Shown piece by piece: positions 1 to 5,641 of a stretch of DNA of 5,641 nt; position 1 is the stretch's first letter; each line of letters opens with the position of its first letter. The stretch lies in the NCBI GenBank assembly GCA_003155565.1, contig PMDM01000103.1, positions 1-5,641 on the forward strand. The letters run 5' to 3'. The stretch comes from Methylococcaceae bacterium (lineage in GTDB: Bacteria > Pseudomonadota > Gammaproteobacteria > Methylococcales > Methylomonadaceae). The notes beneath the pieces were generated by a model. That model was not told the DNA's origin, made no database searches, and saw only the letters and a list, made by a program, of their open reading frames with translations. Made by a program: the position numbers and the translations under genes.

Positions 1-190
1 TAAACACTCTCTGATTTTTTAAGGGCGCTTGATTTTTTGTTAATGCTGACCAATCAAGCCTAGTTCCACTATAAACAAACATACGCTGATTCAAATGAAG
101 ATCAGTATCCAACGTTTTAAAAGTTGCGCATCCAGATAAGGTAATGAAACAAACAAATCCACATACAAATTTTTTGAACATTCTCACCAT
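1..190 (-). CDS. Small lipoprotein, YceK/YidQ (DUF1375)-like, 3' end outside window
   Basis: This is a short open frame starting at ATG 190 and running off the left edge, with 63 complete codons visible. It begins with a basic n-region (MVRMFKK), a hydrophobic stretch (residues 8-17) and a lipobox, L18-S19-G20-C21, so it should be cleaved and lipidated at Cys21. Residue +2 is Ala, not Asp, which under the Lol sorting rule favours the outer membrane. The mature part contains YSGTRLDWSAL (about residues 40-50), which resembles the Y-x-G-T-R segment of the YceK/YidQ family; that match is from memory. A TAG codon lies directly upstream in frame, so the start is ATG 190 or ATG 181. Neither has a clear Shine-Dalgarno sequence. 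It sits 53 bases after the pseudokinase stop on the same strand with no terminator between, so cotranscription or translational dependence is likely. The lipoprotein call is firm; the family is tentative. Confidence 0.72.
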   Translation of the reverse strand, partial: MVRMFKKFVCGFVCFITLSGCATFKTLDTDLHLNQRMFVYSGTRLDWSALTKNQAPLKNQRVF

Positions 191-243
191 CTATATGTTG
201 GCGCTGGTTGAATTTGATTATTTGCAAAAGTTTCTGCCGAAAA

Positions 244-2031
244 TTATTCTTTAGTAGCAGCTAATTCCGCATGGATTCGATGTAGCTTAGGATCATTCGG
301 CAAGACAGTCTCAGCCTTTTGCAAAGCTCGCTTGGCCGTGTCTAGTTTACCTTCAGCCCTTGATTTCTGTATAAACCTGGCATAGCGATCAACTATTTTC
401 TGCAGCCCAGCAAGCGCTTCTGCATTGTCTGGTTCCATGACAAGAACCATTTGGTAGTATTTATAGGCATTGTCTCCCGATGGCGTGGTGAAACGCACCT
501 CTTTCATAGCTTTTTTAGCAGCGGCCAAGTATCCTTTAATTGAACCTTCGTGGGTTGGCTTTGCTGGCAAATTCTGCTTCTTGGACGGAGGCACTGATTT
601 ATCAATCACCGCTAACTGTTGAGTTCTGTCAGTTTCCTTCTCGGTTGCAATTTTGCCCTTAAGCTCTGGTTTGGAAACTGATTTGCTTGCCGGAACAGAC
701 GCGCTTTCCGCTATCATGCCATTTTGAGGTTGGTTGTCGTCCGCACTTGTTCCCGGTCTCTTTTCTTCGTCGGTTTGCTTTGGCTGTTTTTCAGGCTCGT
801 TTATTTCTTTTTTGGTGTGCTCGGATATTTTATCTGGGTCAGGTTCTTGACTCGATTTAGTGGTGGATAGGGCGACGGATTGGTCTTCTTTTATCTCTGA
901 TATAACTTTGATTTTGCTGGGGTTATCTTGGGATAAAGGCTGGGCAGTGACCGTACTTGCTTTGTCACTACTTATTTCTGACGGTTTTTTACCTAACCAT
1001 AATCCAGCAATAACCAATCCAACTATCCCGACCATGACACCGATCCATATGGGATTCTTAGCAATCGGACTGCTATTGGCAACATCTATAGAATCTTGCT
1101 TGGAAGTTAGCTGTCCGGCTTGGTCGTTGATAGGCCCTGATTTTAGTAGCGCTAGAATCTCGGTCGCTGAATGCGGTCGATTAGTATATTCAGGTCGTAG
1201 CATCCAATCTATTGCTTGCAAAAACTCCGCGCTATATGTGCTCGTGCTGCCCGGAGATCCGGAGAGAGAAGCAACCGGATCGGGTTCGCCTTTGCTTAAA
1301 GCGATTATCCGGCTCTGAGACGCAGATGGTTGGTTACGTGTAATACAATAATACATCGTTGCGCCCAGCGCATAAAAATCGCTGGCTGGCCCGGACTCAT
1401 TAGCGTGTTCATAAAGTTCTGGCGGTGCGTAATCGGGGGCTAATTCGCCTACGAGCTTAGCGGTGTGTGCGGCGATAGCCAGTCTTGCGCCGGCGAAATT
1501 GGTCAGTAGCGGTTCGCCATCCTTGCCTAAAATAATCGTTTCTGGTTGGATGCCACAATGCACAATTTTGTATTCGTGGACTTTCTGTAAGGCATTCAGG
1601 ATCGATATCAGAATGAATTTTAACTCTGTGTCGGCAATTGATGCCGGAGACCGCACTAGTTTGGAAAGCGGCACACCTTCTTGGTAACCCTTTATAAGGT
1701 AAGCAGTTCCATTGAATTGCAAGATGTTCTCAGCTTTGACAATATTGGGATGTTCGATTTGCGTGAGAATCTCAGACTGATCCAAAAATGCCTTTAATCC
1801 ATAGTCAAAATTTTCTTTATCGCTTGGGGACTTGGATTCGACGCCAAGACCATCGTTTGCGCGAATGGCAAAATCGTGAGGAAAATACTCCTGTATTTCT
1901 ACCCACTCCTTAAGATGGTTATTCCAGGCGCGATAGGTGATATCGAACGTATCAATTTTTGAGGCTTCTTTAATTTCGTAGACGCCGAGTTGAGTACCTT
2001 CAGGTAGTATCTGATTGTGTATGTGTGCCAC
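244..2031 (-). CDS. Membrane-anchored Ser/Thr pseudokinase with C-terminal TPR-like domain
   Basis: This 595-residue protein has three parts. Residues 15-297 have the protein kinase fold of the bacterial group whose lysine motif reads VAIKEYLP. One transmembrane helix lies at about 327-347. A Lys/Glu/Ser/Pro-rich linker (348-497) leads to a helical TPR-like tail (498-595). The predicted topology is kinase-like domain in the cytoplasm and tail in the periplasm. Structural motifs are kept: HPNIV (94-98), YAPPE (201-205), SDFYALGATMYY (217-228) and NRP (284-286). Catalytic motifs are not. The glycine loop reads ASKIDTFDITY (23-33), the ATP-binding lysine is Gln47 (VEIQEYFP), HRD is H158-C159-G160, and DFG is N178-F179-A180. 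It should therefore lack normal phosphotransfer and act as a scaffold or sensor; that role is inferred. The start is GTG, with an AAGGA 12 bases upstream and no other in-frame start nearby. The intact frame argues against decay. A lipoprotein gene follows downstream. Confidence 0.9.
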   Translation of the reverse strand: MAHIHNQILPEGTQLGVYEIKEASKIDTFDITYRAWNNHLKEWVEIQEYFPHDFAIRANDGLGVESKSPSDKENFDYGLKAFLDQSEILTQIEHPNIVKAENILQFNGTAYLIKGYQEGVPLSKLVRSPASIADTELKFILISILNALQKVHEYKIVHCGIQPETIILGKDGEPLLTNFAGARLAIAAHTAKLVGELAPDYAPPELYEHANESGPASDFYALGATMYYCITRNQPSASQSRIIALSKGEPDPVASLSGSPGSTSTYSAEFLQAIDWMLRPEYTNRPHSATEILALLKSGPINDQAGQLTSKQDSIDVANSSPIAKNPIWIGVMVGIVGLVIAGLWLGKKPSEISSDKASTVTAQPLSQDNPSKIKVISEIKEDQSVALSTTKSSQEPDPDKISEHTKKEINEPEKQPKQTDEEKRPGTSADDNQPQNGMIAESASVPASKSVSKPELKGKIATEKETDRTQQLAVIDKSVPPSKKQNLPAKPTHEGSIKGYLAAAKKAMKEVRFTTPSGDNAYKYYQMVLVMEPDNAEALAGLQKIVDRYARFIQKSRAEGKLDTAKRALQKAETVLPNDPKLHRIHAELAATKE

Positions 2032-2043
2032 GATAAGTAGTAT

Positions 2044-2048
2044 TCCTT
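2044..2048 (-). promoter_or_regulatory. Ribosome binding site of the pseudokinase gene (deciding a GTG start)
   Basis: On the minus strand AAGGA lies 12 bases before GTG 2031. The spacing is longer than ideal, which with the GTG start suggests modest translation. The in-frame codons just upstream (ATC, CTT, CTA, ATA) offer no better start. Confidence 0.5.
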
Positions 2049-2161
2049 TTTCTAATTTCTATTAAGCCGCTGATATGAAAAGATATTCCTATATTGCACT
2101 TCGATGTTAACCCAATGATGGGATTCCTCTGCTGTTAGGTTGGTAAATCATACCTTCGGTC

Positions 2162-2226
2162 TGGCGCAACGAGGCCGATGAGGGATAAGTTGCCCCATAG
2201 TTTAAAACAACTGAGTCTGTGCGCCA
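2162..2226. repeat. Inverted-repeat structure in the intergenic region
   Basis: TGGCGCA (2162-2168) and TGCGCCA (2220-2226) are a perfect 7-base inverted repeat. Inside it, AGTTG (2188-2192) pairs with CAACT (2208-2212). A competing fold pairs TGGcGCAAC (2162-2170) with GTTGCcCCA (2189-2197) with one mismatch. No T-run follows, so it is not a standard terminator. It could be a structured part of a small dispersed repeat or a leader structure of the minus-strand transcript. Confidence 0.4.
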
Positions 2227-2480
2227 TAATTTTCTGCTTTGGATGAAGCCAAGTTGACGGATCAGGGTCGGTTTTTACCGTTCTTCTTTCAGGCAACATT
2301 AAGTTTGTCGACAGCCTGGCATCGGGAAGCCAAATTAATCACCTGCTAGTGCAAACAAGATTGATTCATCTATTAACAATTTAGTCATTGGATAACCTTA
2401 AAATGTTTAGTATAGCTCGATACCTTTCTTCAATACGGTTAAGGATTGGTAACTTTCCAGAGAAACTTCAATTATCGGCT

Positions 2481-2510
2481 TTTACTTATGCCCCAAAACT
2501 CGAGTAAAAT
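2481..2510 (+). promoter_or_regulatory. Candidate sigma-70-type promoter for the winged-helix gene
   Basis: TTTACT (2481-2486, four of six matches to TTGACA) and TAAAAT (2505-2510, five of six matches to TATAAT) are separated by 18 bases. Transcription would begin near 2517, only a few bases before the ribosome binding site, giving a leader of about 18 bases. The position fits well, but the region is AT-rich and no experiment supports it. Confidence 0.4.
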
Positions 2511-2520
2511 CTGTCCAAAG

Positions 2521-2527
2521 AAGGGAG
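2521..2527 (+). promoter_or_regulatory. Ribosome binding site fixing the start of the winged-helix gene
   Basis: AAGGGAG lies seven bases before ATG 2535. The next in-frame ATG (2592), which would remove the membrane segment, has no such sequence before it. The hydrophobic N-terminus is therefore probably real. Confidence 0.7.
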
Positions 2528-2534
2528 TTTCTTT

Positions 2535-3080
2535 ATGCCTGAATTATTGATGCCTATTTTTGTTTTCTACCTTATCTATCTTTATCTCACCATGAAAAAA
2601 CCAAATACACCTACAGAAACGCCTACAGCTAAGGCTAAAACTGAAAAGCCTGTTGCAGTTGTTGTTACAGAAGCAAAACTTAAGAAAGCAAGCCCAACTC
2701 AGAAAACACCAAAAAAATCACGATCCGTGGCTCCAAAACCAGCACCTAAAACCAAAACTGAACAGCTTATTGCAATTGTTGCCACAGAAACAATGGCTAA
2801 CAAACCAAGCCCGGCTCAGAAATCCCCTAATAACGCAAAAGCCGTAGCTCCCAAAGCCGCGCCGATGCCAGAAATGACCCTGCCTGAACGCATCGGTTTA
2901 ACTGCCGGCAGTATTTGGAACTACTTAGATAGCAATGGCGCCACTCCCGTCGCTAAATTGGTTCGGGAGCTTCCGGAAGAAGAAAAAATCGTCCAACGCA
3001 GCATCGGTTGGTTAGCACAGGAAGGCAAGATAACGCTCGACACCATAGACAGGGTTGAGACCATCGGCTTGAAAGGCTAA
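2535..3080 (+). CDS. Winged-helix (DUF2582-like) protein with N-terminal membrane segment
   Basis: This 181-residue protein has three parts. Residues 4-19 are strongly hydrophobic and aromatic (LLMPIFVFYLIYLYL) and are followed by two lysines, as in a membrane anchor with the rest in the cytoplasm. Residues 21-114 form a Lys/Ala/Pro/Thr-rich, low-complexity linker containing two copies of a 37-residue unit (35-71 and 74-110), reminiscent of histone H1-like or AlgP-like tails. Residues 115-180, with GLTAGSIWNYLDSNG and IGWLAQEGKI, match what I know of the small winged helix-turn-helix family DUF2582 (PF10771), whose molecular role is poorly defined. A DNA contact is possible through the winged helix and the basic linker, but it is inferred. 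The start is set by a good AAGGGAG site. The SDR gene follows on the same strand with no evident terminator between. The family call is fairly confident; the function is unknown. Confidence 0.85.
   Translation: MPELLMPIFVFYLIYLYLTMKKPNTPTETPTAKAKTEKPVAVVVTEAKLKKASPTQKTPKKSRSVAPKPAPKTKTEQLIAIVATETMANKPSPAQKSPNNAKAVAPKAAPMPEMTLPERIGLTAGSIWNYLDSNGATPVAKLVRELPEEEKIVQRSIGWLAQEGKITLDTIDRVETIGLKG
2637..2864 (+). repeat. In-frame tandem repeat, two copies, 117-base period
   Basis: Copy 1 is 2637-2747 and copy 2 is 2754-2864, separated by 6 bases. They encode two 37-residue units starting KTE and ending VAPKxAP, with 19 of 37 residues identical. Copy 2 is less lysine-rich in its middle. This is an old internal duplication that lengthens the linker of the winged-helix protein. 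Confidence 0.75.
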
Positions 3081-3142
3081 CGGTTAGACAGGTAATTCAA
3101 TAACAGCCCCCCTTTCATAATAGCTCCCTAAATATATTGAGC

Positions 3143-3150
3143 AGGTGGGA
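3143..3150 (+). promoter_or_regulatory. Ribosome binding site deciding the SDR start
   Basis: AGGTGGGA lies nine bases before ATG 3160. The upstream in-frame GTG (3145) falls inside this motif and has only AT-rich sequence before it, so ATG 3160 is the better start. Confidence 0.5.
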
Positions 3151-3159
3151 ATCACTGCA

Positions 3160-3975
3160 ATGAATTCAAGCCGGCAGGGTAACAACACCAGAGTTTTCTT
3201 GGTCACCGGAGCCACCGGTGCAATAGGCAAGGCCATTGCCCGGCAGTTCGCTGAACTTGACGATTCCGAAGTCGTATTGGTGTGCCGTAATAAACAGAAA
3301 GCCGAACAAGCCGTAAAGGAAATCAGCGAGGTCACCCAAAATCCCAAGGTACGCTTTGAACTCGCCGATTTGAGCAGGTATCAAGACATCAAGGATTTGG
3401 CTGAACGTTGGAATGGGCCATTGCATGTCTTGGTCAATAACGCCGCCTGCACGCCCCGCAACCGACAGGAAACCCCGGAAGGCATTGAACTGCAGTTTGC
3501 CAACGTACTGGGTTATTATTGGTTAACCGTCGAATTCATGGAACGATTAAAAGCCTCAGCGCCCGTACGCGTGGTCAATGTCGCCAGCTACTGGGCGGGA
3601 GGGCTTGACCTTGACGACTTAGAGTTCCGTCATCGAAGCTATGACAATGACAAGGCATACCGGCAATCCAAACAAGCCAACCGTATGCTCAGTGCCGGCT
3701 TTGCAGAAAAGCTCAAGCCTTTCCAAATAACCGTCAATGCCTGCCATCCTGGCGACGTGAATTCCGTGTTGAGCAATGACCTGGGATTTGGCGGCCACGA
3801 AGCGCCAGACCAAGGCGCTGAAACGCCGGTTTGGTTAGCGACCCACCCCATTGGCGAGAAAATTACCGGAAGATACTTCGAACATTTAACTGAAACAAGT
3901 TGCCCTTTTGCTATGGACAAACAAGTAGTGAACGCTCTTTTTGAGAGATGTGCAAACTACACAAAAGGCAATTAA
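3160..3975 (+). CDS. Short-chain dehydrogenase/reductase (SDR), retinol-dehydrogenase-like
   Basis: This NAD(P)-dependent oxidoreductase has a Rossmann fold and 271 residues from ATG 3160 (276 if GTG 3145 is used). The cofactor loop TGATGAIG is at residues 16-23, with Ala where many members have the second Gly. Arg43 after the second strand (VLVCRNK) suggests NADP(H). ADL (69-71) and NNAA (93-96) follow. The catalytic set is complete: Asn115 (FANVLGYY), Ser143 (NVASYW), and Tyr167 and Lys171 (YRQSK). CHPGDVNSVL (195-204) matches the family's HPG segment. The architecture resembles retinol dehydrogenase, WWOX and protochlorophyllide-reductase-like SDRs, but the substrate cannot be read from the sequence. 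No signal peptide or membrane segment is seen, so the protein should be cytoplasmic. It lies 79 bases after the winged-helix gene on the same strand, possibly cotranscribed, and converges on the antiporter gene. Confidence 0.92.
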   Translation: MNSSRQGNNTRVFLVTGATGAIGKAIARQFAELDDSEVVLVCRNKQKAEQAVKEISEVTQNPKVRFELADLSRYQDIKDLAERWNGPLHVLVNNAACTPRNRQETPEGIELQFANVLGYYWLTVEFMERLKASAPVRVVNVASYWAGGLDLDDLEFRHRSYDNDKAYRQSKQANRMLSAGFAEKLKPFQITVNACHPGDVNSVLSNDLGFGGHEAPDQGAETPVWLATHPIGEKITGRYFEHLTETSCPFAMDKQVVNALFERCANYTKGN

Positions 3976-3999
3976 GTAAATTGAAATCAATTCCTTAAT
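3971..3999 (+). terminator. AT-rich hairpin at the SDR stop, possible weak terminator
   Basis: ATTAAG (3971-3976) pairs with CTTAAT (3994-3999), and AATTG (3979-3983) pairs with CAATT (3988-3992) around an AAAT loop, with a small internal loop between the stems. The TAA stop (3973-3975) lies in the outer stem. A T-rich stretch follows only after about ten bases. The stem has little G or C, so it would be a weak intrinsic terminator or an mRNA end-protection hairpin. Confidence 0.35.
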
Positions 4000-4050
4000 C
4001 CAGGCTTTACTTTATATTATCTGATCCTCCTAACCAGGCCGTGGCTCATA

Positions 4051-4131
4051 TCATCCAACGTAGTGGAGACCGCCCAACTGCGGGTACCCAGCCATTTCAT
4101 TTCGTATCAACATCAAGCGAACTTGTCGTGC
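4051..4131 (-). other. Possible remnant of a dispersed intergenic or insertion element
   Basis: The convergent gap between the SDR and antiporter genes (3976-4210) holds no gene. On the minus strand an open stretch from 4131 to the TGA at 4051-4053 ends with the translation MAGYPQLGGLHYVG. From memory this resembles short conserved peptides found at the tails of transposase-associated or repeated intergenic sequences. It has no ribosome binding site and is far too short for a gene. It also contains the 8-base palindrome GGGTACCC (4082-4089). The call rests on recollection, not a search. Confidence 0.25.
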
Positions 4132-4135
4132 TTAG

Positions 4136-4155
4136 TTGTAACTTTTTACAAAGTT
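4136..4155. repeat. Short overlapping inverted repeats in the convergent gap
   Basis: TTGTAA (4136-4141) and TTACAA (4146-4151) are a perfect inverted repeat around CTTT. AACTTT (4140-4145) and AAAGTT (4150-4155) form a second, mutually exclusive one around TTAC. No T-run follows on either strand. The site lies about 55 bases beyond the antiporter stop, so it could help end that minus-strand transcript, but it lacks a GC-rich stem. Confidence 0.35.
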
Positions 4156-4210
4156 GAGGTGTAAATGAGGGACTATTTGACAGATTTTCAACCGCCTACC
4201 CAATACAATA

Positions 4211-5641
4211 CTATGACTTCTTAGAATGCTGTTTAGCTGAGACGCGTAGCTCACCGATGCCAATCCGCAATGCCTCTATATCGAGCTCATGCTCAAGTCG
4301 ATGTAGAATTTCGTCGCTGATCACGCCGTCGTTCCGAAGTTTGATCACGGCCAAACGCTCAGCTGTCAAGGTCTCGTGACGCAAACGGCGGAACGCCTCG
4401 GCAACCTCCTTCGTGCATTCCGTGTCTAGGGTTTCGACATCGACATAGCGCTGTCGGCGATGACCGTAGTGGACTCTTAGCTGTTCGATGTGACCGGTAA
4501 CCGGCCAGTCTTCGCTAGCCACGTCATCGAGAACTGCCAAGGCCGCCGTTGCTGCATGTCCCCGGGCCTGCCTTTCCTCATGCTCAATACTTTTGTCTTC
4601 ACCCAAATCCAAAGTGCGGATCAACAGGGGAAGTGACAAACCTTGTAATACTAATGTAACCAGGATCACCATGAAGGCAATCAGGATGATTTCCTCACGA
4701 AATGGAAAGGGAATTCCGGCGGCTGTGGTCAGTGGCAGAGCCAAAGCCGCAGCAAGGGATACGATGCCACGCATGCCTGTCCAGCCGAGGATAAACAGGT
4801 TCGACCAGGGCGGCATCGGATCGCGTGCCCGCAACGAGGGGCTCATGAATCTTGGAATCCAGGCCGCTACTGGGACCCATATCAAACGCACGGCAATGGC
4901 TGCCGCACTTACCATTAAGCCGTTTACAGTGAGCGCACCCAGCTCGTTGGACGGAATGGCATCGCGGAGGATGCCCAACTGCAGGCCGATGAGGATGAAA
5001 ATGATGCCATTGAGGACAAATACGAGGAGATCCCAAACCGCCCGCGCCTGTATTCGGGTAATTGGCGCAACAAGGGCGCTGAAGTGTTGGCGGATATAGA
5101 ACCCTCCCACCACGCAGGCCAATACAGCCGAAGCATGGGCTTGTTCGGCCAGGACCCAGGCAATGTAAGGTGCCAGCAGCGTAATGGCAATCTCACTGAA
5201 ACTGTCTTCGGTCAGGCGTAAAACCCAGCGGCACACGATCCCTACGGCGAAACCGACAGCGATGCCCACGGTTGCCGCCAGAACGAATTCCAGTATGGTA
5301 TCGCCCAACTCAAAAGTTCCACTGACCGCCGCTGCAATCGCCGCACGGTAGAGCACCAAGGCGGTCGCATCGTTCACGAGGCTTTCGCCTTCCAGTATGG
5401 TGATGCCCCGGCGAGGAAGGTGCAGATGTTTTAAGATTGCGGTGGCCGAGACGGCATCGGGGGGAGAAACGATGGCCCCCAAGACAATGGCGCCAGCCCA
5501 CCCAAGGCCGGGCAACAGTGCGTGGGCGACACTCGCCACGGTCGCCGTCGTGGCCAGCACCAAACCCACAGCCAATAGCGTAATCGGGCGGGCGTTTGCG
5601 CGAAAATCCCGCCAGGACGTGAAATAGGCGGCCGCCCAGAG
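4211..5641 (-). CDS. Na+/H+ antiporter, CPA1 family, 5' end outside window
   Basis: This inner-membrane sodium/proton exchanger works in pH and sodium homeostasis. The frame stays open to the right edge, giving 476 residues, and an internal TTG at 5575 should not be taken as the start. The first visible residues (LWAAAYFTSWRDFRAN) already match the family interior, so perhaps 50-80 residues are missing (typical length about 525-550). Numbering from the first visible codon, signature segments are SPPDAVSATAI (59-69), LEGESLVNDATALVLYR (83-99) with the Asn90-Asp91 pair of the ion-binding site, and GWTGMRGIVSLAAALALP (about 288-305). About ten hydrophobic helices are visible, then a roughly 130-residue charged cytoplasmic tail ending in KKS. 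Asn-Asp, rather than Asp-Asp, is usual in CPA1 and points to electroneutral exchange. The gene is much richer in G and C than its neighbours. The family is certain; ion preference (Na+, K+, Li+) is not. Confidence 0.95.
   Translation of the reverse strand, partial: LWAAAYFTSWRDFRANARPITLLAVGLVLATTATVASVAHALLPGLGWAGAIVLGAIVSPPDAVSATAILKHLHLPRRGITILEGESLVNDATALVLYRAAIAAAVSGTFELGDTILEFVLAATVGIAVGFAVGIVCRWVLRLTEDSFSEIAITLLAPYIAWVLAEQAHASAVLACVVGGFYIRQHFSALVAPITRIQARAVWDLLVFVLNGIIFILIGLQLGILRDAIPSNELGALTVNGLMVSAAAIAVRLIWVPVAAWIPRFMSPSLRARDPMPPWSNLFILGWTGMRGIVSLAAALALPLTTAAGIPFPFREEIILIAFMVILVTLVLQGLSLPLLIRTLDLGEDKSIEHEERQARGHAATAALAVLDDVASEDWPVTGHIEQLRVHYGHRRQRYVDVETLDTECTKEVAEAFRRLRHETLTAERLAVIKLRNDGVISDEILHRLEHELDIEALRIGIGELRVSAKQHSKKS

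Larger units (their letters stand above)
2032..2534. other. Divergent intergenic region between pseudokinase and winged-helix genes
   Basis: These 503 bases separate two divergently read genes and hold no convincing gene. The right end (about 2481-2527) carries a promoter-like pair and a ribosome binding site for the plus-strand gene. On the minus side a TTAACA (plus 2106-2111) could be a -35 box for the pseudokinase, but no good -10 box follows at the right distance. The middle (about 2103-2352) is richer in G and C than its flanks, holds inverted repeats, and has a 30-codon minus-strand open frame (2227 to 2135) without a ribosome binding site. It looks like an inserted or dispersed intergenic element rather than plain regulatory DNA. 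Confidence 0.6.

Noticed and set aside
860..1318. Plus-strand open frame of 152 codons opposite the pseudokinase gene
   Set aside because: It lies wholly within the kinase coding region, has no ribosome binding site or recognisable domain, and is a shadow of the real frame.
2269..2280. CGGT-TTTT-ACCG mini-hairpin as a terminator
   Set aside because: The stem is only four pairs, with no T-run placed after it on either strand.
3145..3159. GTG 3145 as the start of the SDR gene
   Set aside because: The codon falls inside the likely ribosome binding site of ATG 3160, and only AT-rich sequence precedes it.
4082..4089. GGGTACCC palindrome as an operator
   Set aside because: A single 8-base palindrome between convergent genes is not placed to control either promoter.
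4165..4224. A 19-codon plus-strand frame beginning ATG AGG GAC, with GAGG shortly before it
   Set aside because: It is too short, has no recognisable product, and overlaps the 3' end of the antiporter gene. The ribosome-binding-like motif may be chance.
4593..5099. Plus-strand open frame of 168 codons opposite the antiporter gene
   Set aside because: Its Arg/Met/Pro/Thr-rich translation is typical of the antisense of a GC-rich membrane protein gene, and it resembles no known family.
5573..5575. TTG 5575 as the start of the antiporter gene
   Set aside because: The frame stays open to the right edge and the upstream codons already encode conserved family sequence, so the gene is cut by the window.

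Overview
The window suggests a Gram-negative proteobacterium, most likely a gammaproteobacterium. The reasons are a lipoprotein of YceK/YidQ type, a membrane-anchored kinase-like protein of the 'EYLP' Ser/Thr kinase type with a periplasmic TPR-like tail, and a proteobacterial-style CPA1 sodium/proton antiporter. A methanotroph-like (Methylococcales) host is a guess from general look only. No rRNA, tRNA, CRISPR array or intact mobile element was seen.

Layout. The left third is read on the minus strand. A large gene (2031 to 244) encodes an intact 595-residue pseudokinase in which every catalytic motif is replaced. It is followed 53 bases later by the start of a small lipoprotein gene that runs off the left edge (190 to 1). 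A 503-base divergent intergenic region (2032-2534) carries inverted repeats that may belong to a dispersed element. Its right end holds a plausible promoter and a good ribosome binding site for a plus-strand gene (2535-3080). That gene encodes a winged-helix (DUF2582-like) protein with an N-terminal membrane segment and a Lys/Ala/Pro linker made of two 37-residue repeats. A short-chain dehydrogenase (3160-3975) follows on the same strand 79 bases later and may be cotranscribed. Its 3' end overlaps an AT-rich hairpin. A 235-base convergent gap then separates it from a GC-rich minus-strand Na+/H+ antiporter gene (5641 to 4211), whose 5' end lies outside the window.

How the genes relate. The pseudokinase and the lipoprotein form a likely cotranscribed pair, and both would act at the cell envelope. 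The winged-helix protein and the dehydrogenase may share a transcript but have no evident shared pathway. The antiporter looks like an independent unit, and its base composition differs clearly from its neighbours. The strongest candidate for something undescribed is the pseudokinase with its lipoprotein partner. The membrane-tethered winged-helix protein comes second.
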